Source of the DNA: Melitaea cinxia
Taxonomy: Eukaryota > Arthropoda > Insecta > Lepidoptera > Nymphalidae
NCBI RefSeq assembly: GCF_905220565.1
Contig: NC_059400.1
Coordinates: 8,144,159 to 8,208,158, forward strand
Direction of reading: 5' to 3'
Length of the DNA: 64,000 nucleotides
The notes beneath the pieces were generated by a model, which did no database searches, had not been told where the DNA came from, and worked only from the letters and a program-made list of their open reading frames with translations. A program made the position numbers and the translations under genes. Shown here one piece after another: positions 51,484-62,698 of the stretch. Every line of letters starts with the position of its first letter. Within the stretch, counting starts at the first letter, position 1.

Positions 51484-51712
51484 TACTATGAGTAAAGTTC
51501 GCTATCAGGTGTACGTAATAACAACCGGAACTGACAGCCTAGCGTGTTCTCTGAGGCTAGGTTGGGAGAACCACAAGGATCAACAACTAGACCGAAAATA
51601 AATATTTGTATAAACATAAATATCCACTCCGGGCGGGAATAGAACCCGCGACCGTCGGTGTTTAGGCGCCGCCGACACGGCACATGCACCATTATATCAA
51701 AGCGGTCGTCAA
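51484..51712 (-). repeat. Type-2 SINE, tail truncated
   Basis: Minus strand: head gaccgctttgatataatggt, box B gcgggttctattcccgcc, body 'caaatatttattttcggtct' to 'gatagcgaactttactcata'. The LINE-like tail is replaced by the type-1 SINE head. Confidence 0.65.
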
Positions 51713-51713
51713 A

Positions 51714-52262
51714 CAGCATAAGGTAACTGCTGTAAATTGTTGAGAAATTCCCTCGAGTGTTTATGGGCTCCATCATCAAACCTGGTCCTGCGAGACAGAT
51801 GATCACACAGCAGGTAATTGCTATAAATCGCTGAAAATTTCCCTCGACTATCTTTCGTCTCCATCATCAGACTGAAATGGCACTTATAACTCATACATAT
51901 GCAAAGTTCTCATCAATAGAAACGAATTAAGTTCAAACAGCAGGTAATTGCTATAAGTCGTTGAAGAGTTCCCTCGACTATCTTTCGTCTCCATCATCAG
52001 ACTGAAATGGCACTTATAACTCATACATATGCAAAGTTCTCATCAATACAAACGAATTAAGTTCAAACAGCAGGTAATTACTATAAATCGTTAAAGAGTT
52101 CCCTCGACTATCTTTTGTCTCCATCATCAGACTGTAATGGCACTTACAACTCATACAAGTGCAAAGTTCTCATCAATAGAAACGAATTAAGTTCAAAAAC
52201 CAGGTAATTGCTATAAATTGTTGAGGAGTTCCCTCTACTATCTTTCTTCTCCATCATCAGAT
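51714..52262. repeat. 130-bp minisatellite, ~3.5 units plus one diverged unit
   Basis: Units begin 'cagcaggtaattgctataaa' at 51808, 51938, 52068 and 52198, exactly 130 bp apart. A diverged partial unit lies at 51714-51795. Each unit contains 'ttccctcgactatctttcgt' and 'ctccatcatcagac', which resemble the middle unit of the AACCGACTTC element read on its minus strand (tttccctcgatttctctggg, cccatcatcagatcctgg). Confidence 0.85.
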
Positions 52263-52340
52263 CGACTCCAGACCTTTATTAAATAGTAGTGCTTTATAGT
52301 AGTTAATGAAAACATGATTAAATTTACTAGTCACCCTTAC

Positions 52341-52618
52341 GATTTTTGAAAGTTTCCCTCGATTTCTCTGGGATCCCATCATCAGATCCTGGTTTCCTTA
52401 TCATGGTACCAAACTATGGATATCTCCTTTCCAACAAAAAAAGAATGATCAAAATCGGTTCATAAACGAAGAAGTTATCCCCGAACATACATAAAAAAAA
52501 ATATATATATATATATACGGTCGAATTGAGTAACCTCCTCCTTTTTTTGAAGTCGGTTAAAAAATATATATATACAGTCGAATTTAGAAACCTCCTCCTT
52601 TTTTGAAGTCGGTTAAAC
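52341..52618 (-). mobile_element. AACCGACTTC-family fragment, copy 12, with duplicated 5' end
   Basis: Starts inside the middle unit (tttccctcgatttctctggg) with no 3' hairpin and runs to GTCGGTTAAAAA at 52565. A second 5'-end segment, 'acagtcgaatttagaaacct' to GTCGGTTAAAC, follows at 52574-52618. Confidence 0.7.
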
Positions 52619-53066
52619 AAACGCTATTAAGGTATACAGTTTTCCTTATTAATTTTCTTTTCAATATTTATGATAGTGACAATGAAAACTAATTTGAAGT
52701 AAAAATGCAGTCATACTAAATTTTCCTTTTTAGGATGTCAAAAATAGTTTAAATTTTATAAAAGCTTTTGAAAGTATGTTTTTATTAATCATGTGTCTCA
52801 ATAATATTTATAAAGCATACCATTGGTTGATCAGACGTAAGTCAAATTCAATAAAGACACGTATTGATATCTAATAAGAGTATTTTCGCTTTAGTATGTA
52901 TTAACAATTTTTGAACTAACACTTCTTTTGGCACGTTAGGGAAAAATGATGAGAGTAAATTTTTACGCTGCGCGCACACGGTCACAAAAAACCGGCACCT
53001 GTAGCTGGTCAATGAATAAGAAGTTAGCAACGTGAAGTTAGCTACACACTTTTTTTAATTACACCT

Positions 53067-53255
53067 TCCTTAAATATTTCTAACTGTGCCCTGCGGTTTC
53101 ACCATCGTTTATTTTGAGGAAAAATAACCTATAGCCTTCCTCGGCAAATGGGCCATCCGATATGAAAAGAATTTTTCAATTCGAGCCACTAGTGACTGAG
53201 ATTAGCGCGTTTAAACAAAACAAACTTTTCAGCTTTATAATATTAGTAGAGACGT
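53067..53255. repeat. Helitron-like interspersed repeat
   Basis: 'tgtgccctgcggtttcacca', 'acctatagccttcctcggca', 'gccactagtgactgagatta' and 'agctttataatattagtaga' form a common lepidopteran repeat. The ends are not canonical here. Confidence 0.55.
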
Positions 53256-53688
53256 AAAAGTTCAGACAACTTTAATATACAATTTTTTCTTTTTCCTAAA
53301 TTTTAACTATACATATATAAAATTGTAGTCTTCTATTACTTTTAGGAATAGTTTATCTAGAATTCTAGATAAACCATAAAACAACATAAATACGACTACA
53401 TAAAATATCAGTTGGTCTTAACAAAAACTTCGTTTTCATATATAAAACTTTTAATGGTAAATTGTGTGTATAACCCGTTCAAAGTCGCTGCTAACATCTA
53501 GTTTTATTATACACTGAACGATTCTCGCGGTTTTACCCGCATTACATTTATGCCTTTTGTTCCGCTACTATAAAACGTAGTCCTTTTTAATTGATTTTTC
53601 ATTTATTGTTATTCAAACAAACAAACCTTTCCTTCTTCATAATTTTTCACTAAAAAAAAGTAGTTGTTATAATACAAAATTTACATAC

Positions 53689-54051
53689 TTTTTAACCGAC
53701 TTCAAAAAAGGAGGATGTTACTCAATTCGACCGTATATATTTATATATATAAAAATAATAAATAAAGATCATTTAACGTACATCTCCTAATAATTCTTAA
53801 CTTAATAGATAACTTCGTCGTTTATGAACCGATTTTGATAATCAGTTTTTTGTTGGAAACGAGATATTTCAAGGGTGATAAAGGAAACCAGAATCTCATG
53901 ATGGGATCCCAGACAAATCGAGGAGAACCCTTGAAAATCGTACACTAGTGCATTTGTTATTTTTTTTTTTTTTTTTTTGTCTACTTACGATGTATTACTT
54001 GTCTATGTAATTGAAGTCGGTTTTTTTCGTTTGCTAGCAAACACAATTATT
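53689..54051 (+). mobile_element. AACCGACTTC-family element, copy 14 (internally deleted)
   Basis: Good 5' end and a fully palindromic 3' hairpin GTTTG-CTAG-CAAAC with ACAATTATT. Only the middle unit remains inside (about 360 bp). Confidence 0.75.
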
Positions 54052-54854
54052 ATTTAAATGTATATTCTAAGTATGTGGTTCATTGTTTTGAATATTTATT
54101 TTAAAATCTTTACCTTCTTTTTCATTGTAATTTATACCTTGCTAATGTTCCGCTTGTAGTCATTAGGGTGACGGGTCTTTTCCTGGACCATAATTGTAAT
54201 TTATTTCATTATTTTATATAACGACTTACGATACAGTCTAGATACGTAGGTATACCAAAAGCTTATATAGTTACACTTTACGAATAATTGCAAATTGTGT
54301 TAAATATATATATATATAGTTAATTATATGCTTACTTATTAAATTGTAATCATGTTTAAAAAAATGTCTATTACATTTACCTATAGTATATTTACAATAA
54401 TATTTATGCAATTTTTGTAATAATATGATTCTTTTGAGAACGTATTCGAGATCAAATAGTAGTGCGTGATCAATTCGAATCTTGTTAGTCATTTTCGGCG
54501 AAATATTCCTATGGAAACCGCAATTTTATTTTATGGAAGCTATTCTGGAAGCCGCTCCTTTGTTTCACAGAATTTTATTGCTATTCGTAAAACTGTCAGC
54601 TTAATGTGGTGCGGGCTTACAGCGACATCACTCAAGATGTGCAAATATATGGATCTCTAATAATGCTTGCTATAAGGAATTTATTAAGGATATTTAATAG
54701 AATAAGTGTTACATGAAAGAACATCTGTATATAGCCTACAACAATTCATACATATATATATTGAGATAGTTTCGAGAAAGAGTGACACTCTTATTAGAAA
54801 CCTATTTCACGTGGGTAGGTAGGTATATTAAATAAAGACTAAGTTCACTGAAGC

Positions 54855-55215
54855 GTTCCGGTTTTCTTTTTCTTCATCTGGTCGGACAACAATGCAATGA
54901 CACTCTTTCGCACATCCTCATCCTTATCCTCCTTGACCCCATAGAAAAGAAGAAGCTTTCTACGGGACTGTGTCTCCAATTGATCCATGCCCAGAACCAC
55001 CAGTTCAATTTGGGACTTAAGCAAGCTAAGAGTTTTCTATACTAAAGACTTGAAGGTAGAGAAGTCAGCTGCCAGGGATTTAATAGTGCAAGTTGCAGTA
55101 CTAGGTAAATTAAGGTTTTTCTCAAATTCATCAATCTTGTTATTAATACTTGAAGAGAGTTCTTCCATAGTTTTCTGTAGATGCTAAACTGAAGTGTTCA
55201 TCTTGAAGGTTTGAG
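54855..55215 (-). pseudogene. LINE ORF1-like coiled-coil fragment, decayed
   Basis: The minus-strand translation reads MEELSSSINNKIDEFEKNL, then KSLAADFSTFKSLV, LLKSQIELVVLGMDQLETQ and SRRKLLLFYGVKEDKDEDV. This heptad-rich sequence ending in 'LE.QSRRK.LLF.GV.E' is the usual junction of the coiled coil and RNA-binding domain in ORF1 proteins of L1-like LINEs. Two in-frame stops (after MNTSV and after FKSLV) and truncation before the RNA-binding domain show it is dead. It has no flanking LINE ORF2 sequence. Confidence 0.6.
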
Positions 55216-56657
55216 TTTTAAATTTTATGTGAAAGTGTGTGAAGAGAGTCAACTTATACTATGCTAACTTAAATGTTGCACATACGAGTATATATGTAAA
55301 ACAGTTTTAAAACAATAATAACTAAAAGAGCACATAAAAATACGTCTGTACACTTTCGTGTCTACCCGCCGAAAAAAAAGAACAAAAAAAACATATATAT
55401 ATATATAGGGCGGATACAAATACAAAATAAATCAAAAACCATGAAAATGACTCCAGCCGTTCTCGAGTTACTATAAGTGTTTGAACTAACCCGACTTTGT
55501 TTTATATATTAAGAAAATATATACAATGTGCGAATTTAAAATCCTAATTCAAACAAAATTACTTATAAAAATTATTAAATATAATGCCGGTGAATTTTCT
55601 CAAAAGTGCAGTTAATCGTGTGGTATTAACTTTTTTCTTCTATTAAACGACATTCTACCGCGAGACGTGATGCTCGAACTTGTCTGTGCTTCCTGCTATA
55701 TCCCTTAAACGGAAGTATAGGTGATCGTTGTGGATAATTATCCCTGTACCACTTTTTATAGGTTATCGTATATGGCGCTTAAAAGCGACTAATTGCTATG
55801 ACCTGAACATCTTTGGCCATTGAACCTATATAACCGAGTTCTATCAACATGTATACATTACAAGAAAGTCTCTTACCTTGAAATCTATGGTCTTGGATTT
55901 TTATCTTAGTATAATCTACTTGATATTAAGAAGTATATTTTCGCTATTTTTGCTATCTTGTTTTTATAACTAAATTATATTCTGAGTACGCCTATAAGAA
56001 TAATTAAAGTATTAATTACTTACACAGAGACATTAAATTTAATTTAGATATCAATTTCAGCACTTTCTGAAAATTATATGGAATTCAATACTTTAGTAAT
56101 ATCACCTCTAGTTGAATTTATTAGACGAGTAAGAAATATATGTATTGTGTTTTAAATTATTGGTTTATGTAAGCGATGTGCCAGCTTAGTTCAGAATTTA
56201 ACCGACCCGCTTCAACTGCCCAGAGATTTATACATGTGTCCCTCCTACAATAACATTTTAGCCACAATGCTGAACCTGTTGTTACCTTTTATTACCCATA
56301 TTTGTTTTAATTGCGTTATTGCAGCTGTTCATTTATTATAATTTAGTAATACAGTACTATTTATTATACATGAAATATTTTACTTAAACGTTGTTACGAT
56401 AGAATAGTAAAGTTTTGAGAAGTAAATTAAATGGAAATAGTGTATTCATACAGGAATAGCTATAAAGTTAACATCTTTTAGGATGAACGTCATTAAATTC
56501 ATCATTATGTACTAGGAAACGGTGCAAGAAAGTATAAATGTAACAAATATAATATATTCTTTGAAATCTGGTTATCACTTAAATCCGATTTATTGACTTA
56601 TGTACCTCACTACGAATCAACTATATGTATATATAGACCAACACAGAGGTTAAACTA
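55216..56657. other. AT-rich non-coding DNA
   Basis: No gene or repeat recognised. Confidence 0.55.
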
Positions 56658-57003
56658 AATAATTGTGTTTGCTCACAAACGAAAAAAAACCGACTTCAAT
56701 TTCATCGACGAGTAATACAACGTAGATCGACGAAAAAATAGTCAAAATCGGTACACCCAGTAAAAAGTTATTGCGGATTTTCGACAGTTTCCCTCGATTT
56801 CTCTGGGATCCCATCATCAGATCCTGGTTTCCTTATCATGGTACCAAACTAGGGATATCCTCTTTCCAACAAAAAAAATAAAAAAAAATTTGAAAATTGA
56901 AAATTTGTCGAAATCGGTCCACTCGTTCTGATGTAACATACATAAAAAAAAAAATACAGTCGAATTGCGAACCTCCTCCTTTTTTGGAAGTCGGTTAAAA
57001 AAA
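56658..57003 (-). mobile_element. AACCGACTTC-family element, copy 15 (internally deleted)
   Basis: Hairpin GTTTG-TGAG-CAAAC at left and CCTCCTTTTTTGGAAGTCGG at right. The end of the middle unit is joined to the start of the first through an A-rich 'aaaaaaaataaaaaaaaa' seam at about 56870. Confidence 0.75.
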
Positions 57004-57402
57004 TTGCTAGGATACGGTGTAAATAAAATTAGTAAAAATCTAATGGTTTATTGCTTTGCTATAATTACAATTAAAACGTAAATTATTGTAGAAGCATGGC
57101 CAAGTAAACCGTGAAACGGTAAACGGTGTGAAGCATAGAACTTAATCTGCCACCGCGGTTAGAAATTCTGAACATTAAACGTAGACAAGATAATATCTTA
57201 ACGAATATTAATATCCTTTGATTGCGAAAGTTGACGAGTAAATCTTTACTTTTAGCTTCGTTGCAGCGTTGTTGTAGCATTAAATACAAGTTGTCAAGAA
57301 CATCCGCGTGTTCACATATCACCTAGACCACCCCACAAGACCACAAATATCGTTTGTGAAAAAAAAATCATACTAACTTAACTTTTGATTCCTTATCGTA
57401 TA

Positions 57403-58613
57403 GGGTAAAACCGAGATAGATGCCCCAGTGGCATAGATGCCTCATATACTAAAAACCTAACATCCCGAACTCACAAATAAAAATTAATCAAATAAGTAGG
57501 AGCCGAAGTCACCCCGTACCTCAGATACCCACAGATATTCGTGTGGCAAGGACGCGTTTCTCTCGTGTCTCTAATTGTCTCCGTGGCTAAATTTACGAAC
57601 ACGTCAAAGTTTTAAAGGTTAGTATTTAAGGTTGTATAATTTAATAAATAGTAATAAATTCCGTTATATTTTTTATCACGTCAATATACTGGTTCATTGA
57701 GTCTGCATCTAGGTGTAAATAGATGCTATTTTGTTTATAATTTATTTAAAAATACATGGGCATCTATCCCTATCACAAAGTATAGTTGCCCTGATTTTTT
57801 GAGGTATAGGTATCTATCCCTTCATACACCATATACAGAGTAGGTAAGTTTATATTTTTAATTTTTTTTAGTGTCTGTTATGTTTTTACGTATATTTATG
57901 TTTGGATGTTTTACTGATTCTAGCAGAACTATGCCACAAAAATATAAAAGAAAGGGAGGAATGCGAGCTCGAGTATGTTCTTGGACTACTGAAAACCTAC
58001 AGTCAGCTTTCGATGAGAAATTATGATTGTACAATGTGCATGTTGACACTTGATATGAATATTTTATACCAACAATTAAGAATTTAATAAATTGTTGAAC
58101 AAATGCTTGTAAAATTTAATTAAATTGATATATATATATCATATTGAAACTTAAGAATTTATATTTTAGTTAAACAAACGCCTTAAAAATTTAATTAGGT
58201 ATATTAATTTTTATGATATGAAAATTATATTCTGATTATAACAATTAAAAGATTTAAAAACCCTAAAATGTTTTTCATTACTATGGCCCATGAAGACAAT
58301 CGATGTTTTAGGAGTAGAACTACCTATCATTTGGTTTGGGTTTTTCGTTTACGCGGCTTAAAGGGCATCTATCCTACTCACTATTTTCATGCTGGGGCAA
58401 CTATCCATATAGGTAGGCATCTATCCTCAAAAAAAAGGGTTCACAAAAATCTAATTTCTGTTAAATCTGCATTGGATAGGTTAAAAGAAAATAGTAATAA
58501 TTCAACATAAAGGATTGAGCTAGCTACATTAATAAAAAATATTCGTATAAAAATCATATTTTTAAAATTAGGTGGCTATTTCAAAGAGTGAGTCATCTAC
58601 CTTGGGTTTACCG
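57403..58613 (+). mobile_element. pogo-like (Tc1/mariner) DNA transposon, 1211 bp, TA-flanked
   Basis: The left end gggtaaaaccgagatagatg (57403) and the inverted right end cggtaaacccaaggtagatg (58613) form an imperfect 20-bp terminal inverted repeat. Both ends abut TA (57401-57402 and 58614-58615), the Tc1/mariner target duplication. A short ORF at 57931-58026 begins MPQKYKRK and contains CSWTTENLQSAF, which resembles the psq-type helix-turn-helix start of pogo/CENP-B-like transposases. It stops after 31 codons, so the element is non-autonomous. The motif GGCATCTATCC or its complement recurs at least eight times within it. Confidence 0.6.
57931..58026 (+). pseudogene. Truncated pogo-like transposase N-terminus
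   Basis: Thirty-one codons from ATG to TGA. The MPxxYKRK start and W-T/S-x-E-x-L-x-x-A pattern match the first helix of the psq DNA-binding domain used by pogo, Tigger and CENP-B-like transposases. The remaining DNA-binding and DDE domains are not recognisable downstream. Alternative reading frames in the region show no transposase similarity. Confidence 0.5.
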
Positions 58614-61149
58614 TACCTAAATTACCTAATAACGATCTTAAAGTTATTTATTTATTGTAAAAAAACATTTTGAAGTTAGCAACAACAAAAAATTGGCCTT
58701 GTAAAATTGCATGAACACGGCGTAAAATGGGGTTGAAACGGAAAAACATTTTGTACAATACCACACGTAACTAGGACACGTAGCAAAGCTTACTTCTTAT
58801 TATGCTTTGTTAAAATGTTGCAGTGGTTGAATCTTGGCCAAGGAGAGCTAATATGTGAAAAATGTTCTATGAATGCTTTACCACCTCTTGTTAAGAGAAT
58901 AATACATTCAGTTGTCTGTTTCGTTATAATAATAGTTTTGATAAAATTAAGTTTAACCTTTTTCTTACTTCGACGAGAATATTTTCATCAATCTTGAAAT
59001 GCTTCTCAACTGAGAACTTTTATAACTATTTCATGGTTCTAAAAATATTGTGCCACTCCTCAATCTAATATATAATCTAAAAAATCATGTTTTTACTACT
59101 ATACCGAGATTTGTACACATCTAAAGCACTTTATTGCGTCTTAAGAAAATTTTAATTTTACTATTTAATTTGTTTATATAGGTCAAGCTTTATAATATTC
59201 TTAACTACTTATCTTTTTTACAACTAATATTATTTAAAAAACAGATAGAAGTGTCTCTACGTCGAAGAGTTGAAGAGACCATTCTTAGTGCTATTAAGCT
59301 CAGAACTTGTCGTGGCAAATTCTGTTTATATATTCAACCCAAACCCATAACAAACAACTTGACCCGGGCCTCGGTACACTATTATCTACAGAACATTTTT
59401 GTCTTCATGATAAATATTTGTTTGGATATTCTGATACCGGAAAGTCAAATTTGAAAAGCGGTGCTCTATATTTTTTCCCTAAATACCTCACCACACCTAC
59501 TTCTAACACGGAAAGTTACGTCACAATGACATAATTTACTTTCAAATTTGTGTTTTATTTGTAAAATATATTGTATCTACGTTAAACAAACAATAATATT
59601 GTTATCTCAATTTAGAAAGACTTACAAAATTATTTCACTGAACGAAGTTGTTCTATTGTAGTCGTGTTAATAGTCAATAATTTTAGTTTTTATTTCATGT
59701 GCAAGACTATAATTTTAATTTTTTACATGAATAAACGGTTAATTAAATATTTAAATCAAATTGCAAAATTTTAGTCTAAGATTTACGCGTCATGTAAAAA
59801 AGTGTACTTGATTTACTTTTAAAAAAACACATAACTTATAATTATATCTCTTTTGTTATCTTACGTACAATAAATTATCCTTTTTTGAAAGAGTAAATAT
59901 ACGTATGTATATATTACGTACATACCTTTTCAAAAATCACACCTTCACGTTATTATAAGATTCGTTAATTTTGTTTGAATTTTTTAGTTTAATACCGTTT
60001 ATTTGATTCATAAGATATCTTGTACCGCTTAGGCTTCTGTCTGTTACATTAAACGACAAGAATTCAGCTTTGAGAAGCCTTCCAGATCGCAGTGGTTAAA
60101 TCTGATATGCCTTGAAAAAAAACTTGAAATTTTGTGGTTAAAATTCTTAATACTTGGCCATGTTTATGTTTTGACAATTTTTTTTAACATTGTTTAATCA
60201 TTGATAACTTTAAATTTTTTAAGATACTATAGACTAATCCAATATTATTAAGAATTACCAAATAAGTTATATAAAACAAAGAGTAGCCAATTATTAAATT
60301 TATGATAATTTAACATTATATAAGTAAATCCTTAAAATATTGTTATGAATTTGATAAAAAATACATATTTTCACCGCATTCGTATTTAGTTGTTCAATAT
60401 AGCACACATTATTATGTCTACATTTTGTTTGTATTTAGAAACTGGTTCATACTGTAAATACTAACTTATAAGGGCTGCGCCCTTGGAAGTCCTTCTCGGA
60501 GTCGTGACCACATGAACCTGGCCTACGGCTATGAACATTAGTTGTTATCTCTACATTAAACGGATAGAATTGTTTCAAATGGCTTTAGAATTTCTGTAGT
60601 ATATTTGTCCAATCGTAAGCATTGCTGCAATAAGAACTTAGCGTTAAAATAAAAAGATCAAATTAATAAATATTAATGAAATTGATTCGATACTAAGTTC
60701 TGCATAAATATTTTTGTAGTTATAAAAACAACATTTATTATGCTAAAAGAGAACATAAGAGTATTGAACAGTTCAAAGAAGTTTTAAATTAATCGAATAA
60801 ACTTGAGTCATGAAAGCTAAAGACGCTCAATGCATTTTATTGCATTGCTTACATTCTTGTGAATTTCTACTACTACCTATGCATTCAATCTATTTCCATT
60901 TCTGTTTACCTCTACTGAATTTTAATGAAATAATCATGCTTATATACATGTAACGTGTAAATGCTATCTGATATTTACTAAATAAATCTTAATTCAATAA
61001 GTACAAATTGTGCCAAAGTATTTGTTAAAAAAAAATCGTGTTTCTCCGTCTTTCTCATTTCATATTCCGGTTATTGTATGTCTAATAATAAGTTGGTAAT
61101 TTTTTTAAACTATAATATATTTATAATTGCATACTGTAAGTTATCATGA
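58614..61149. other. AT-rich non-coding DNA upstream of gukh exons
   Basis: No exon of gukh recognised. Overlapping 67- and 75-codon frames at 59251-59534 have no family resemblance. A 50-bp GC-richer patch at 60473-60530 is unexplained. Confidence 0.45.
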
Positions 61150-61262
61150 TATAGGTACCACCCAAGACGCGGCGAGTATCGTGCTGGACCGCTGGGAACC
61201 AAGGCCGCTTGACAATCGAGTGAAATCACTCGCGCATTTCTTATTGCGATCCAATACTATTC
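61150..61262 (+). other. GC-rich island 0.4 kb upstream of first visible gukh exon
   Basis: About 56% GC (by eye) in flanks near 30%. One plus-strand frame is open from ggtacc (61155) to a TAG: GTTQDAASIVLDRWEPRPLD, then NRVKSLAHFLLRSNTIQSYH. There is no ATG, and no strong donor follows. 'gatatag' precedes it as a possible acceptor. It could be an alternative or 5' exon of gukh, a promoter-proximal element, or an unrelated remnant. Confidence 0.25.
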
Positions 61263-61663
61263 AATCTTACCATTCGTTTATATAGAACTAGTTTCCTGCG
61301 GCTATTCTATGCTTCAAAGAGTCCATTCTTTGCAGAATTCTTATTTTCATAGTCGCAAAAACGTTAAAATTTTATGCAAATTTAGCTACTTTTAATTTAA
61401 TGTTAAGTATCATGATCTGTAATTAAAATCAATTGGTTAATAAATATAATTATATATATTGCAAGGTTATATTTAAATTGGCATTGTAATAAATGAGGAA
61501 ATGTTTATCTACTAGGTAGCCCATTCAATTACCTTCAATACTATAGAAAATGTATTATTATTATTTCGAATTCCTATTTAATATAAATAATTATAATATA
61601 ATTAATTATTAATATATTATATTATTATTATTATATTATAATTTGATCTTTTAATTTTTACAG

Positions 61664-61754
61664 CTGAGGGTAGCCTGTCTGATTTTGCAGCGCGCAAAGT
61701 TCATTTCACGGCTGTTAACCTCTTCAAAAAGGAACTGTTTACTCCAGATACAAG
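61664..61754 (+). CDS. gukh: gukh exon a (first exon visible in window)
   Basis: The acceptor is a T-rich tract ending in ttacag, and the donor is AAG|gtacat. The exon enters in phase 1 (first two bases CT complete a codon begun in an unseen upstream exon) and leaves with AG of a split Arg codon. It reads EGSLSDFAARKVHFTAVN and ends TPDT(R). The VHFTA...F.P.TRP arrangement is the conserved block of NHS-family proteins directly after the WAVE-homology domain. The partner upstream exon, which must end one base into a codon, was not found in the window. Confidence 0.8.
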
Positions 61755-62624
61755 GTACATTTTCGCACCTACAAAATTATCACTCACATTTTACAGTTAT
61801 ACATATATATGTATTACTCTTTTAATTCATCAAACAATTTTAAACTATTCCAGGCCTACAAGCTTGCGAAACTTGTATGAGAAAGCTACGACCGACCGCC
61901 TCTCCACTTCTCTTCTTGATCAGCTTAGGAGAGACTCGCAACATTCCCCGTATCTCCTTTGTACGCCCGTCTTAAGTTCAAAGAGAAGAAAAATATATCA
62001 AAAAGTAGATGTTGACATCGAAACTCACATTGTAAGTCGAATTTATATTAGTAAAATCGTGTTGTTGACAATTGTTACAACAATAATCTTATTAAAAATT
62101 ATCTTGCGCAGCCGTCAGTAGTAGAGCACTTAAGAAAATGGACTTCGAGAGAGGCTATGGGAGATGTTACGGCACTGCCAGACGCATCTATGCGCATAGT
62201 GAGCAGCGTCACTCTAACGCCCGATGAGCTCTCAGATTGTGGCTCTGGAGACGACGAGCCCATCGACCACCGACTACCTAGCCCGGAAGAACAGTTACGA
62301 ATTATCGCCTCCAAGTAAGTAAAAAATAAATCTGTGTAGGGGACAGGAGGTAGGGCACAGCAGGAAATTTCGCGCTCAAAAAATGGAGCAACTCAACAAA
62401 AAATGGAATACCTCAACCTTAAGAAGATCACAGCTGAATAATACTTCTTGCAAGCAGTGTGGTATTCCTGTTGGCGAGTAAGGTGACCAGAGCTCCTAGG
62501 GGGAATTGGGGGTAGGGTCGGCAACGCGCTTACGATGCTTCTGGTGTTGCAGACGTCAATAAGCTACGGTAATTTCTTACCATCAGGTGAGCCGTACGCT
62601 TGTTTGCCGATCTAGTTATATATA

Positions 62625-62698
<74 letters not shown>

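Noticed and set aside
51714..52262. Evenly spaced repeats considered as a CRISPR array
   Set aside because: Whole 130-bp units repeat with no unique spacers, and the genome is eukaryotic; it is a minisatellite.
57083..57322. 79-codon minus-strand frame as a possible gene
   Set aside because: No recognisable motif, ordinary AT-rich composition, no splice or promoter context.
58268..58510. 80-codon plus-strand frame inside the pogo-like element, considered as transposase
   Set aside because: No transposase motif seen, and it contains the repeated CATCTATCC DNA motif in more than one place, so it is probably incidental.
61864..62121. 85-codon ORF as a stand-alone gene
   Set aside because: It is gukh exon b read through into the following intron; a consensus donor (gtaagt) ends the coding part at 62031.
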